Under the pieces are notes generated by a model that saw only the letters and a list, made by a program, of their open reading frames with translations, was not told the DNA's origin and did not search any database. 28,291 bases of DNA, from contig JAZRVI010000024.1 of assembly GCA_045599035.1 (NCBI GenBank), positions 1 through 28,291 on the forward strand, written 5' to 3'. Source of the stretch: CATZDY01 sp045599035. GTDB lineage: Bacteria > Bacillota > Desulfotomaculia > Desulfotomaculales > Desulfocucumaceae. A program made the translations under genes and the position numbers. Positions 15,148-22,261 of the stretch are shown here, in pieces; position 1 is the first letter of the stretch; each line of letters starts with the position of its first letter.

Positions 15148-16608
15148 TTATTCAAAGCTATAATTGGGAGCTTCTTTGGTGACCACAACATCATGGGGAT
15201 GGCTTTCCCGCAATCCGGCAGAGGTAATCCGAATGAACCGGGTTTTGGTTTTCAGCTCTTCAATGGTTCCACAGCCGCAATAGCCCATTCCGGAACGCAA
15301 ACCACCCATTAATTGAAAAACAGTTTCCGACATGGGACCTTTATAAGGAACTCGTCCTTCCACGCCTTCCGGCACCAGCTTTTTCTGATCCTCCTGGAAA
15401 TAGCGATCCTTGCTGCCTTCCTTCATGGCACTCAAAGAACCCATACCCCGATAAACCTTGTAAGAACGCCCCTGGTAAATTTCCACATCTCCGGGACTTT
15501 CTTCTGCTCCGGCAAACAGGCTGCCAATCATCACTGCATCTGCTCCGGCAGCAATGGCCTTGGTAATATCTCCGGAATATTTTACCCCACCGTCAGCCAC
15601 AATAGGAATATGATATTTCAAAGCTTCCTGCGAACATTCGTAAATGGCGGTTATTTGAGGAACCCCGGCTCCAGCAACCACCCGAGTGGTACAAATTGAA
15701 CCCGGTCCAATACCCACTTTGATCACATCGGCTCCGGCTTCGGCCAGATCCCGAACCGCTTCCGGAGTGGCCACATTACCCGCCATTAAATCAATCTCCG
15801 GAAAACGCTTTTTAAGCTGTCTGATTACATTGGCGATTTCCAGATTATGCCCATGAGCCGTATCAATAACCAATAAATCGACCTGAGCCTTTACCAAAGC
15901 TTCCGCTCTTTCCATGGTGTCAGCGGTCACTCCAACCGCTGCTGCTACCAGCAAACGGCGGTTTTCATCCTTGGCTGAATTGGGAAAAATCCGGGCTTTC
16001 TCAATATCTTTAATGGTAATTAAACCTTTCAGGTTAAAATTTTTATCTACTATAGGCAATTTTTCTACTTTATGTTGACGCAAAATATTCTGTGCCTGTT
16101 CCAAGGTTGTGCCGACCGGAGCGGTAATTAAATTATCTTTGGTCATGACATTGGAAACCGGCTGGACAAAATTAGTTTCAAAACGCAGATCCCGATTGGT
16201 CAAAATTCCCACCAAACGGCCATCCCGCATGGCAATCGGCACTCCAGAAATCCGATAGCGTTCCATCAGGGTCAGAGCTTCGGTAATAGGACTTTCCGGG
16301 TATAAAAAAATGGGATCGGTAATAACCCCGTGTTCGGAGCGTTTAACCCGATCTACCTCCAAAGCCTGCTTTTCAATAGGCATATTTTTGTGAATAACCC
16401 CGATTCCGCCTTCCCTGGCAATGGCAATGGCCATTCTGGATTCGGTAACCGTATCCATTCCAGCACTTAACAAAGGAATATTCAAGGAAATATTACGGCT
16501 GAGCCTGGTGGAAATATTAACATCCCTGGGTACTACATTGCTGGCGGCTGGAACCAGCAAAACATCATCAAAAGTAAGTCCGATTTTAGCAAATTTATCC
16601 GGATACAT
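15148..16608 (-). CDS. guaB: Inosine-5'-monophosphate dehydrogenase
   Basis: Oxidises IMP to XMP with NAD+, the committed step of GMP synthesis. The start is ATG 16608, with GGGAGGG nine bases upstream; an in-frame TTG at 16626 overlaps that site and is rejected. The 486 residues match the family. Features are the N-terminal LTFDDVLLVPAAS, twin CBS domains (about 95-205), the NVATPEAVRDLAEAGADVIKVGIGPGS region with catalytic Cys306 in GSICTTR, and the C-terminal flap (YRGMGSLSAMKEGSKDRYFQE). It is monocistronic: its own promoter is upstream, and it diverges from the tRNA-rex unit. Confidence 0.98.
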   Translation of the reverse strand: MYPDKFAKIGLTFDDVLLVPAASNVVPRDVNISTRLSRNISLNIPLLSAGMDTVTESRMAIAIAREGGIGVIHKNMPIEKQALEVDRVKRSEHGVITDPIFLYPESPITEALTLMERYRISGVPIAMRDGRLVGILTNRDLRFETNFVQPVSNVMTKDNLITAPVGTTLEQAQNILRQHKVEKLPIVDKNFNLKGLITIKDIEKARIFPNSAKDENRRLLVAAAVGVTADTMERAEALVKAQVDLLVIDTAHGHNLEIANVIRQLKKRFPEIDLMAGNVATPEAVRDLAEAGADVIKVGIGPGSICTTRVVAGAGVPQITAIYECSQEALKYHIPIVADGGVKYSGDITKAIAAGADAVMIGSLFAGAEESPGDVEIYQGRSYKVYRGMGSLSAMKEGSKDRYFQEDQKKLVPEGVEGRVPYKGPMSETVFQLMGGLRSGMGYCGCGTIEELKTKTRFIRITSAGLRESHPHDVVVTKEAPNYSFE

Positions 16609-16644
16609 AGCTAAAAACCCTCCCAAAAGATCAGATCATATTAA

Positions 16645-16656
16645 ATTATTATAGCA
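16645..16656 (-). promoter_or_regulatory. guaB: Extended -10 promoter of guaB
   Basis: The minus strand reads TGCTATAAT (TATAAT at 16648-16653), about 40 bases before the guaB ATG. The -35 region is poor, but the TGn extension compensates. The leader would be only about 33 nt, too short for a riboswitch. Confidence 0.55.
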
Positions 16657-16799
16657 CACCCATTCCTACAATTCATGTTTTTTTCGAGAGTTTCCGGGTT
16701 TTTTTTAAAAAAAGTTTTGCTTTGCTTTTTTCCTTAAAAAATATGGTTGGATAGCAAAAAAAGCCACCTTTCAATCCCATCAGGGAGAAAACGGCAGAC

Positions 16800-16828
16800 T
16801 TGACGAATAAAATAAAATATGGTAGAAT
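16800..16828 (+). promoter_or_regulatory. Promoter of tRNA-Leu
   Basis: TTGACG (16800-16805) and TAGAAT (16823-16828) with a 17-bp AT-rich spacer, ending 18 bases before the tRNA 5' end. A convincing vegetative promoter. Confidence 0.8.
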
Positions 16829-16846
16829 AAATTGATTTCGTATCCA

Positions 16847-16930
16847 GCGGATGTGGCGGAATGGCAGACGCGCCAGACTTAGGATCTGGTGGGGTAACCC
16901 GTGGAGGTTCAAGTCCTCTCATCCGCACCA
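16847..16930 (+). tRNA. tRNA-Leu (anticodon UAG), CCA encoded
   Basis: An 84-nt class II tRNA. The acceptor arm GCGGATG pairs with CATCCGC, followed by A and an encoded CCA. The anticodon stem CCAGA/TCTGG holds loop CTTAGGA, giving anticodon TAG, which reads CUN leucine codons. The long variable arm (about TGGGGTAACCCGT) and the T arm GGAGG-TTCAAGT-CCTCT are as expected for leucine. It is transcribed divergently from guaB, from the promoter just upstream. Confidence 0.97.
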
Positions 16931-16981
16931 TTCGCTTAATCTTTATCCTAAGTTAATGAGAGTTGCTTTTCCATATATCAA

Positions 16982-17003
16982 GCCAATTTATTCTATAATT
17001 GGC
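16982..17003. promoter_or_regulatory. Inverted repeat overlapping a TATAAT box upstream of rex
   Basis: GCCAATT/AATTGGC (16982-16988, 16997-17003) forms a 7-bp hairpin or palindrome overlapping TATAAT at 16994-16999. It could be the tRNA terminator, although the T-run is weak, or an operator on the rex promoter. It does not match the usual Rex site TTGTGAAnnnnTTCACAA. Confidence 0.35.
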
Positions 17004-17046
17004 AATTTGTGTTTGATTATTAATTCTCCGGAAAGGGGAGTTTGGC

Positions 17047-17688
17047 GTGAAAACTTTAAGAATTCCTGAAGCTACTGTCATGAGAATGTCAGTTTATTCC
17101 AAGTATCTGGATAAGCTGGATCAAAATGGAGTTGTTACCGTTTCTTCAGGAGAAATTGCCGATGGCGTAGGGGTCAGCTCCGCTCAGGTCAGAAAAGACC
17201 TGGCTTACTTTGGTGAATTTGGAACCCGGGGCGTTGGCTACAATGTCAAGGATTTATTGCGTTACACCTTAAAAATTTTGGGACTGGATCGAGAATGGAA
17301 TCTGGTTTTGGCCGGAGCCGACAATTTGGGCTATGCTCTTTGCACCAATGCCGATTTTGTTTCCCGGGGCTTTAAAATTGTGGGAGTTTTTGATGACGAT
17401 TTGGCCAAAATTGGCCGCCGAATCAACAATATAATTGTTCAGCCTCTGGAAGAAATGGGACAGGTTATTAAAGAACATGATGTTAAAATTGGAATTTTAA
17501 CCGTTCCGGAAAATGCCAGTCAGCAGGTGGCTGACTTGATGATCAGCAATGGAATTATCAGCATTCTGAATTTTTCGGCTATTCCCCTGACCCCAACCGA
17601 ATCAGTGGATGTGCGAAATGTAGATATGTCGGCTTTACTGGAAATTTTGACTTTTAACCTGGGCTTCAAAGCAGCTCAAAGCTTATAA
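17047..17688 (+). CDS. rex: Redox-sensing transcriptional repressor Rex
   Basis: 213 residues, typical of Rex. The N-terminal winged helix (about 5-75) has VSSGEIADGVGVSSAQVRKDLAYFGEFGTRGVGY, and the Rossmann domain begins at about residue 84 (LVLAGADNLGYAL, a variant of GAGNLG with Asp for Gly). The C-terminal helix (LLEILTFNLGF) makes the domain-swapped dimer. Rex releases DNA when NADH rises and so controls fermentation and respiration genes. The GTG start follows an AAGGGGAG site. The next gene begins 12 bp later, so they form an operon. Confidence 0.96.
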   Translation: MKTLRIPEATVMRMSVYSKYLDKLDQNGVVTVSSGEIADGVGVSSAQVRKDLAYFGEFGTRGVGYNVKDLLRYTLKILGLDREWNLVLAGADNLGYALCTNADFVSRGFKIVGVFDDDLAKIGRRINNIIVQPLEEMGQVIKEHDVKIGILTVPENASQQVADLMISNGIISILNFSAIPLTPTESVDVRNVDMSALLEILTFNLGFKAAQSL

Positions 17689-17700
17689 GGAGATTTGGCC

Positions 17701-18099
17701 ATGTTGATCAGTCTGAGCTTGAAAACTGCCTGTCGGCAGCAAATGCTGAATATCACTTCTTTAATTGAACAAAAACTCCGGGAAAATAACCTGGAAAACG
17801 GAATTTGTCTGGCTTTTGTACCTCATACTACCGCAGCCGTCACCATCAACGAAAACGCCGATCCTACCGTACCCCAGGATCTTCTGGATAAAATGGAACG
17901 GCTGATTCCCCAACAAGATCATTACCGCCATATGGAAGGCAATTCTGATGCTCATCTGAAAACCATTCTGGTGGGTTCCTCTGAATTAATCCCGGTGCAA
18001 AACCAAAAACTGCAGCTGGGAATCTGGCAAGGGGTCTTTTTTTGTGAATTTGACGGACCCCGTACCAGAAAAATAACCTTGCAGTTTATCCCAGCCTAA
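17701..18099 (+). CDS. yjbQ: YjbQ family (UPF0047) protein
   Basis: 132 residues; ATG 17701 has AAGGAG eight bases upstream, so the in-frame TTG at 17695 is not used. Family motifs are FVPHTTAAVTINENADPTVPQDLL, HYRHMEGNSDAHLKTILVGSS and LGIWQGVFFCEFDGPRTRKI. YjbQ proteins are small trimeric beta-sandwich proteins, and the E. coli member has weak thiamin phosphate synthase activity; the physiological role is not settled. It is co-transcribed with rex. Its 3' end overlaps the stop of the convergent gene by 4 bp. Confidence 0.93.
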   Translation: MLISLSLKTACRQQMLNITSLIEQKLRENNLENGICLAFVPHTTAAVTINENADPTVPQDLLDKMERLIPQQDHYRHMEGNSDAHLKTILVGSSELIPVQNQKLQLGIWQGVFFCEFDGPRTRKITLQFIPA

Positions 18100-18566
18100 T
18101 GCAAAATTTTGCCCAGACCAGCCACATATTGATTGGTATCCAATTCCCTGCGGGCTTTTTCGTCCAAAAAATCGGCCACCAGCAACAAATTATCCTCCAA
18201 TTCCTTCTTAATATAAATCGGAGCCGAGGCTTTTAGAGCCAAAACAATGGCATCACTGGGACGAGAGTCAATTACATACAAATCCTGTTCCGTTTCCACC
18301 ATAATTGAGGCATAAAAAACATTTTCAAAAACATCCCTAATCACCACTCGGGAAATATTGGCCTTAAATTGCTGGCACAAATTCAAAAAAAGATCATGTC
18401 CCAAAGGACGATCCAGGCCAGCATCCCCCATGGCCAAAACAATGGATTGAATTTCGACAATCCCCACCCACAAGGGAAGAAGCTTTTGCTCCGCTTCGTC
18501 CATCAAAACTACCATGGGAGTTCCGCTGGAATCGTGAGCTACTCCCCGAACAAACAGCTTAATCAT
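18096..18566 (-). CDS. Bifunctional nuclease (BFN/DUF151) domain protein
   Basis: 156 residues, nearly all the BFN domain: LPLWVGIVEIQSIVLAM near the N-terminus and YVIDSRPSDAIVLALKASAPIYI, the strongest family signature. Members were described in plants as having RNase and DNase activity. Bacterial copies are widespread and little studied, so I give no gene symbol. The ATG has GAGGGGGG upstream. It follows asnS by 35 bp on the same strand, so it is probably carried on the asnS transcript. Confidence 0.9.
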   Translation of the reverse strand: MIKLFVRGVAHDSSGTPMVVLMDEAEQKLLPLWVGIVEIQSIVLAMGDAGLDRPLGHDLFLNLCQQFKANISRVVIRDVFENVFYASIMVETEQDLYVIDSRPSDAIVLALKASAPIYIKKELEDNLLLVADFLDEKARRELDTNQYVAGLGKILH

Positions 18567-18601
18567 TTTTTCCCCCCTCCCAGCTTGATTTTTAAGTATT
18601 T

Positions 18602-19894
18602 TTATGGATAGAGCCGATATAAGGTTCGGGGGAAAGGAATGGTTTCCCTGATATGCTCAATTCCGCAAAGCCAGGCCACCGCCCGTTCAATTCCCAAACC
18701 AAAACCACTGTGCGGAACCGAACCATAACGCCGCAAATCCAAATACCAGCTAAAGGCTTCTTCCGGCAGCTTATGTTCGGCTATTCGCTGTTCCAGCAAG
18801 GCCAAATCATCAATTCTCTGTCCCCCGCCAATAATTTCCCCATAACCTTCCGGAGCCAATAGATCCGCTCCCAAAACCACTTCCGGCTGCTCCGGATCAG
18901 GCTTCATATAGAAAGCCTTAATTTGGGTGGGATAGCGGTGAATAAAGACCGGAGAAGTAAAGTCCTGGGAAATCAGACTTTCATCCGGAGCCCCAAAATC
19001 ATCGCCCCAGACAAAGTCCCGGCCTTTTTGCTGGAGCAGTTCCACCGCTTCACTGTAGCTGAGCCGGGGAAAGGGCAAAGTAACGGCTTCCAGCTTGTCC
19101 AGATCTCGTCCCAAAACCTGCAAGTCACTTTTGTTATATTGCAGAACATCCTGAATAATCCGATAGATCAAATTTTCCTGCAAGCTTAAATTATCTTCAA
19201 AATCAGCAAAAGCAGCTTCGGCTTCCAGCATCCAAAATTCCATTAAATGCCGACGGGTTTTGGATTTTTCAGCTCGAAAGGCCGGCCCCAGACAATAAAC
19301 CCGTCCCAAAGCCAGAGCTAAAGCTTCCAGGTAAAGCTGACCGCTTTGGGAAAGAAAAGCCTTTTCCCCATGATAATCCACTTCAAACAAAGTAGTCGTA
19401 CCTTCACAGGCCGCCGGGGTAATAACCGGAGCATCAGTAGCCACAAAATTTTGCTCCTGCAAAAATTGACGGCAGACCTGTTCTACTGTAGCCCGTACTC
19501 GCAGCAAGGCAGCCTGTTTGGGAGAACGAATCCACAAGTGCCGCCGTTCCAACAGAAAATCCACCCCATGCTCCTTCAAGGTAATAGGATAGGCTTCGGC
19601 CGGCTGACTGACTATTTCCAGCTCCAGCGGATCCATTTCTACTCCCCCCGGAGAACGCTCCTCCAGCCGAATTTTGCCCCGGACGATCAAAGCGGTTTCC
19701 AAGGCCAAATCCTTGACCAAAGCAAACATCTCCGGCTGCTCCTGCCGACTTATAACACATTGCAAAAGTCCGCTGCCGTCCCGCACAATCAAAAAAGCAA
19801 TTTTGCCGGAAGAACGCTTATTATAAAGCCAGCCCCGCACCTCAACGCTGGCCTGGTTCCAGTTTTTTAAATCTCTGATGGCCACTGTTTTCAA
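18602..19894 (-). CDS. asnS: Asparaginyl-tRNA synthetase
   Basis: A class IIb synthetase of 430 residues that charges tRNA-Asn. The N-terminal OB-fold anticodon domain (VEVRGWLYNKRSSGKIAFLIVRDGSG) is followed by the catalytic domain: LYLEALALALGRVYCLGPAFRAEKSKTRRHLMEFWMLEAE (motif 2) and the C-terminal GFGLGIERAVAWLCG (motif 3). The motif-2 wording and the C-terminal IRETIPFPR favour AsnRS over AspRS. The likely start is TTG at 19894; GGGGGG lies upstream at an imperfect distance and nearby TTG/GTG codons are alternatives. It has its own promoter. Confidence 0.94.
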   Translation of the reverse strand: MKTVAIRDLKNWNQASVEVRGWLYNKRSSGKIAFLIVRDGSGLLQCVISRQEQPEMFALVKDLALETALIVRGKIRLEERSPGGVEMDPLELEIVSQPAEAYPITLKEHGVDFLLERRHLWIRSPKQAALLRVRATVEQVCRQFLQEQNFVATDAPVITPAACEGTTTLFEVDYHGEKAFLSQSGQLYLEALALALGRVYCLGPAFRAEKSKTRRHLMEFWMLEAEAAFADFEDNLSLQENLIYRIIQDVLQYNKSDLQVLGRDLDKLEAVTLPFPRLSYSEAVELLQQKGRDFVWGDDFGAPDESLISQDFTSPVFIHRYPTQIKAFYMKPDPEQPEVVLGADLLAPEGYGEIIGGGQRIDDLALLEQRIAEHKLPEEAFSWYLDLRRYGSVPHSGFGLGIERAVAWLCGIEHIRETIPFPRTLYRLYP

Positions 19895-19924
19895 CCCAAC
19901 AACCCCCCGATTACTTTTTTCTTC

Positions 19925-19953
19925 ATTATAACATCAGCTTATTTACGCCGCAA
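19925..19953 (-). promoter_or_regulatory. asnS: Promoter of asnS
   Basis: The minus strand has TTGCGG (19948-19953) and TATAAT (19925-19930) with a 17-bp spacer. The -35 box lies inside the 3' end of the methyltransferase gene, so asnS can be transcribed independently of it. Confidence 0.7.
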
Positions 19954-20655
19954 AATCATTCCTATAAAATTCAAATATTTGCCCGCTCCGGCAGCCCAGG
20001 CTTTGCGGTCATTTTGGGCATATTCATTTTCACAGGCCAGCCAATCCTCCCAGACTTCCTGATTACTCTCCATTTCCGAAATAGATATAATTTCTACTCC
20101 CGGAGTCGGAGCAAGCAAATTATACCAATAATCCCGGTCATGAATATAGTCAAGCTGTTCCGGAGTCCAGGACAGAAGCAGCTCTGGCGGCAAATGATCA
20201 TGACAGTCCTGCTTCATGCCAGGAACCGCAATATACAAATAACCACCCTTTTTGAGCAAAGGCAAAAGCCTGGTACCCAAATATTCCGAATCCCGACCAA
20301 AATAGTTGTAAGAATCCGTACAAACTACTGCATCAAAAAATTCCTCCGCAAAGGGCAGCTCTCGTGCATCGGCCTTGAGAGCAATAATCTGCTCACTGCT
20401 TAGGCCAACCTGAGTAAAAAACTTTTGGTTTTCCGTGGGCGTACTCCACAAATCCGCCGCAAAAACCCGAAAGCCATATTCCTTAACCAGAAAGACAGAG
20501 GTGACTCCTCGGCCACAGCCCAAGTCCAAAACCGTTGCTCCTGCCGGAATCTGATGCTCTTGCAAAAGCTCTTCTTCCAGTTTAATGGGATTGGGTCCCA
20601 TAATTAATCCCTTGAAAACAGGATCATTATATTTTTCCGCTTTAGGATACTGCAT
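19939..20655 (-). CDS. Class I SAM-dependent methyltransferase
   Basis: A 238-residue Rossmann-type methyltransferase. The SAM-binding motif I is TVLDLGCGRGVTSVFL (41-56) with acidic motif II VFAADLW, then LKADARELPFAEEFFDAVVCTDSY (motifs III-IV). The product and substrate cannot be told from sequence: the later region (GYLYIAVPGMKQD, HDRDYWYNLLAPTPGVEI) is not one I can match to a named enzyme. ATG 20655 has AAGGA upstream at a rather long spacing. It is transcribed toward asnS but seems separate from it. Confidence 0.85.
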   Translation of the reverse strand: MQYPKAEKYNDPVFKGLIMGPNPIKLEEELLQEHQIPAGATVLDLGCGRGVTSVFLVKEYGFRVFAADLWSTPTENQKFFTQVGLSSEQIIALKADARELPFAEEFFDAVVCTDSYNYFGRDSEYLGTRLLPLLKKGGYLYIAVPGMKQDCHDHLPPELLLSWTPEQLDYIHDRDYWYNLLAPTPGVEIISISEMESNQEVWEDWLACENEYAQNDRKAWAAGAGKYLNFIGMILRRK

Positions 20656-21007
20656 AATATTAAAAATTCCTTCCTGGCAAATTATTAAAAAAGACCATTT
20701 TTGACTAGATTATCTCAAGCAGTTTTTGAAGTTTAGCAAAATTTGGATATAACAAAACAAGCGGTTGATCACCGCTTTACTTTTTCTGGCTTGATTAAAG
20801 CACAATTGGCAAAAAGACACTCCCTAATTTTTAATGATCTCCCGCAGCTAAAGCAGCGAGGATTTGATAATTCAATTTAAGTATAGCACAACTCCCAAAC
20901 CAAAGCAATCCGCCGTCCTTTTATTTGGCCAAATTGCTTTACACTTTTTTGCAATCCTAGGCATAAATATGAATTAACCCTGTTTTTTCGAGAAAGGAGG
21001 AAAAATT
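20656..21007. other. Intergenic region with two hairpins
   Basis: About 350 AT-rich bases between divergent units. It holds a 7-bp hairpin AAGCGGT/ACCGCTT (20759-20777, loop TGATC) followed on the plus strand by TACTTTTT, which could be a terminator. It also holds an end-like hairpin at 20842-20864 (see separate entry). No gene is visible. Confidence 0.45.
20838..20870. mobile_element. Solo IS200/IS605-like end hairpin
   Basis: CCCGC, an A-A mismatch, GC/GC with loop TAAA, then GCGAGG and ATTTGAT. It has the same layout as the hairpins at 13554 and 14464, with one decayed pair. There is no transposase nearby, so it is a relic or a non-autonomous end. Confidence 0.45.
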
Positions 21008-21130
21008 TTGCTGATAATTTATTCAATGCTGGGCATTTTAATTGTATTAATTTTGTTAATTTTGTTATGGCTGCTCCTCAAAGCTCCTGATTTGGGGTTG
21101 GTCAGCAACCTTGAACCCAAACTAATCTAA
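21008..21130 (+). CDS. 40-residue single-span membrane peptide
   Basis: A small gene not matching anything I know. TTG at 21008 follows a perfect AGGAGG (20995-21000) by seven bases, about the best ribosome-binding site in the window. The peptide begins MLIIYSMLGILIVLILLILL, continues with WLLLKAPDLG and ends NLEPKLI, so one hydrophobic helix (about residues 2-24) is followed by a short polar tail. A strong terminator begins 10 bp after the stop, so it appears to be a free-standing transcript. An internal ATG at 21026 is too far from the ribosome-binding site. It could be a small membrane regulator, or less likely a toxin-like peptide. That it is a gene is likely; the function is unknown. Confidence 0.65.
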   Translation: MLIIYSMLGILIVLILLILLWLLLKAPDLGLVSNLEPKLI

Positions 21131-21139
21131 GCTTGAACC

Positions 21140-21196
21140 AAAAACAGATCATCCCCAGCCAGCCAGTTGGAGCTGGATGTGGAATGACCTGTTTTT
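21140..21196. terminator. Bidirectional terminator between the small peptide gene and the MBL gene
   Basis: AAAAACAG pairs with CTGTTTTT at the base, then TCAT/ATGA, CC/GG and AGC/GCT with small internal loops. A-run and T-run at both ends allow use from either strand. It serves the plus-strand small gene and the minus-strand lipoprotein gene that ends at 21198. Confidence 0.85.
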
Positions 21197-21197
21197 C

Positions 21198-22052
21198 TTA
21201 TTTGCTGGTACTTACATCCCAATTATGTCCATCGCTGACAAACAGAATATTGCCGTCCAGATCGGTTCGATAGATCGTAATTCCTGCCAGCTTGTCCAGG
21301 GTCACCTGATGAGGATGGCCATAATCATTATTTACCCCGCAGCAAATTACTGCACAGCTGGGCTTAACTGCGGCCAAAAATTCAGGACTGGTGGAGGAAT
21401 GGCTGCCATGATGTCCCACTTTCAGAACATCAGCCTGCAAGTCATAACCGGCCTTTAAAATTTCGGCTTCCGATTTTGCTTCGGCATCTCCGGTAAACAG
21501 GAAACTGGTATCGCCATAAACCAGCTTAATCACCGGAGAATAATTATTCAGGTTGTCATAGATTTGACGGTTGGGTGAAAACATGGTAACCGTCAAATCC
21601 CCTTCATCCACCACAGAAACTCCGGCAAAGGCCGCTGTAGCAAATAAATTCTTGGCTTCCAAAGCATCCTGCAGGCGTTCAAAGGTTTTTGTCGTGGAAC
21701 TGGCCGCCGGCATATAAACCTCGCCAATTTCAAAGGTATTAACTATTTCATCCATTCCCCCAATATGATCCTCGTGGGGATGAGTGGCAATCAAATAATC
21801 CAGTTTGTTAATCTTCAAATTTTGCAGATAACTGACCAAAGCTTCTGCTGATTTATTGGGACCGGCATCAATCAGCATATTTTTTCCATCCGGGAGCTGC
21901 ACCAAAATGCTGTCCCCTTGTCCCACATCAATAAAATGCACACTTAAATTTTTACTGATTCCTCCCAGATCAACCAAATCTAAATTAGATTCACAACCGG
22001 TCAAAGCCAGCAGCAGGGTCAAAGAAAGCAGCAAAACAACCAGCTTTTTCAT
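21198..22052 (-). CDS. ComEC/Rec2-like metallo-beta-lactamase lipoprotein
   Basis: 284 residues. A lipoprotein signal with lipobox LTGC (Cys20) precedes an MBL hydrolase domain: VHFIDVGQGDSILVQLPDGKNMLIDAGP, the metal motif H91-P-H-E-D-H96, FTGDAE and VGHHGSHSSTS. This matches the extracellular MBL part of ComEC, here as a free lipid-anchored protein without the channel domain. Such proteins are usually proposed to be surface nucleases or phosphoesterases, but few have been tested. It is the last gene of the operon, 9 bp after the DUF3006 gene, with which such MBL proteins are often paired. Confidence 0.92.
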   Translation of the reverse strand: MKKLVVLLLSLTLLLALTGCESNLDLVDLGGISKNLSVHFIDVGQGDSILVQLPDGKNMLIDAGPNKSAEALVSYLQNLKINKLDYLIATHPHEDHIGGMDEIVNTFEIGEVYMPAASSTTKTFERLQDALEAKNLFATAAFAGVSVVDEGDLTVTMFSPNRQIYDNLNNYSPVIKLVYGDTSFLFTGDAEAKSEAEILKAGYDLQADVLKVGHHGSHSSTSPEFLAAVKPSCAVICCGVNNDYGHPHQVTLDKLAGITIYRTDLDGNILFVSDGHNWDVSTSK

Positions 22053-22061
22053 AAGATAACC

Positions 22062-22256
22062 TCAATTTTTAAATAAATTTTTCATTCTTGCTTCCAAATA
22101 AGCTTTTCGTTCCTGAGTAGCTTCCTGATCCACTTCAATTTTCAGAATATCCCCCTCCTGACAGTCAGCAGGCAGCCAGGAACGGGGAATCTGCAACAGG
22201 CGTTCATCTTCTTCGATAATCGCCCATTCTCCTTCAAAACGATCAACAATCAGCAT
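22062..22256 (-). CDS. DUF3006 protein
   Basis: 64 residues from ATG 22256, nine bases after AAGGA. An in-frame TTG at 22265 overlaps the moeA stop and has no room for a ribosome-binding site. The sequence LIVDRFEGEWAIIEEDERLLQIPRSWLP, then EGDILKIEV, is typical of DUF3006, a small beta-rich family of unknown function. The family is often encoded beside ComEC-like MBL proteins, as here, which suggests a shared but unknown role. The C-terminus is a short charged helix. Confidence 0.88.
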   Translation of the reverse strand: MLIVDRFEGEWAIIEEDERLLQIPRSWLPADCQEGDILKIEVDQEATQERKAYLEARMKNLFKN

Positions 22257-22261
22257 TCTTT

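Noticed and set aside
16609..16660. Purine riboswitch for guaB
   Set aside because: The -10 box is only about 40 bases from the start codon, leaving no space for an aptamer.
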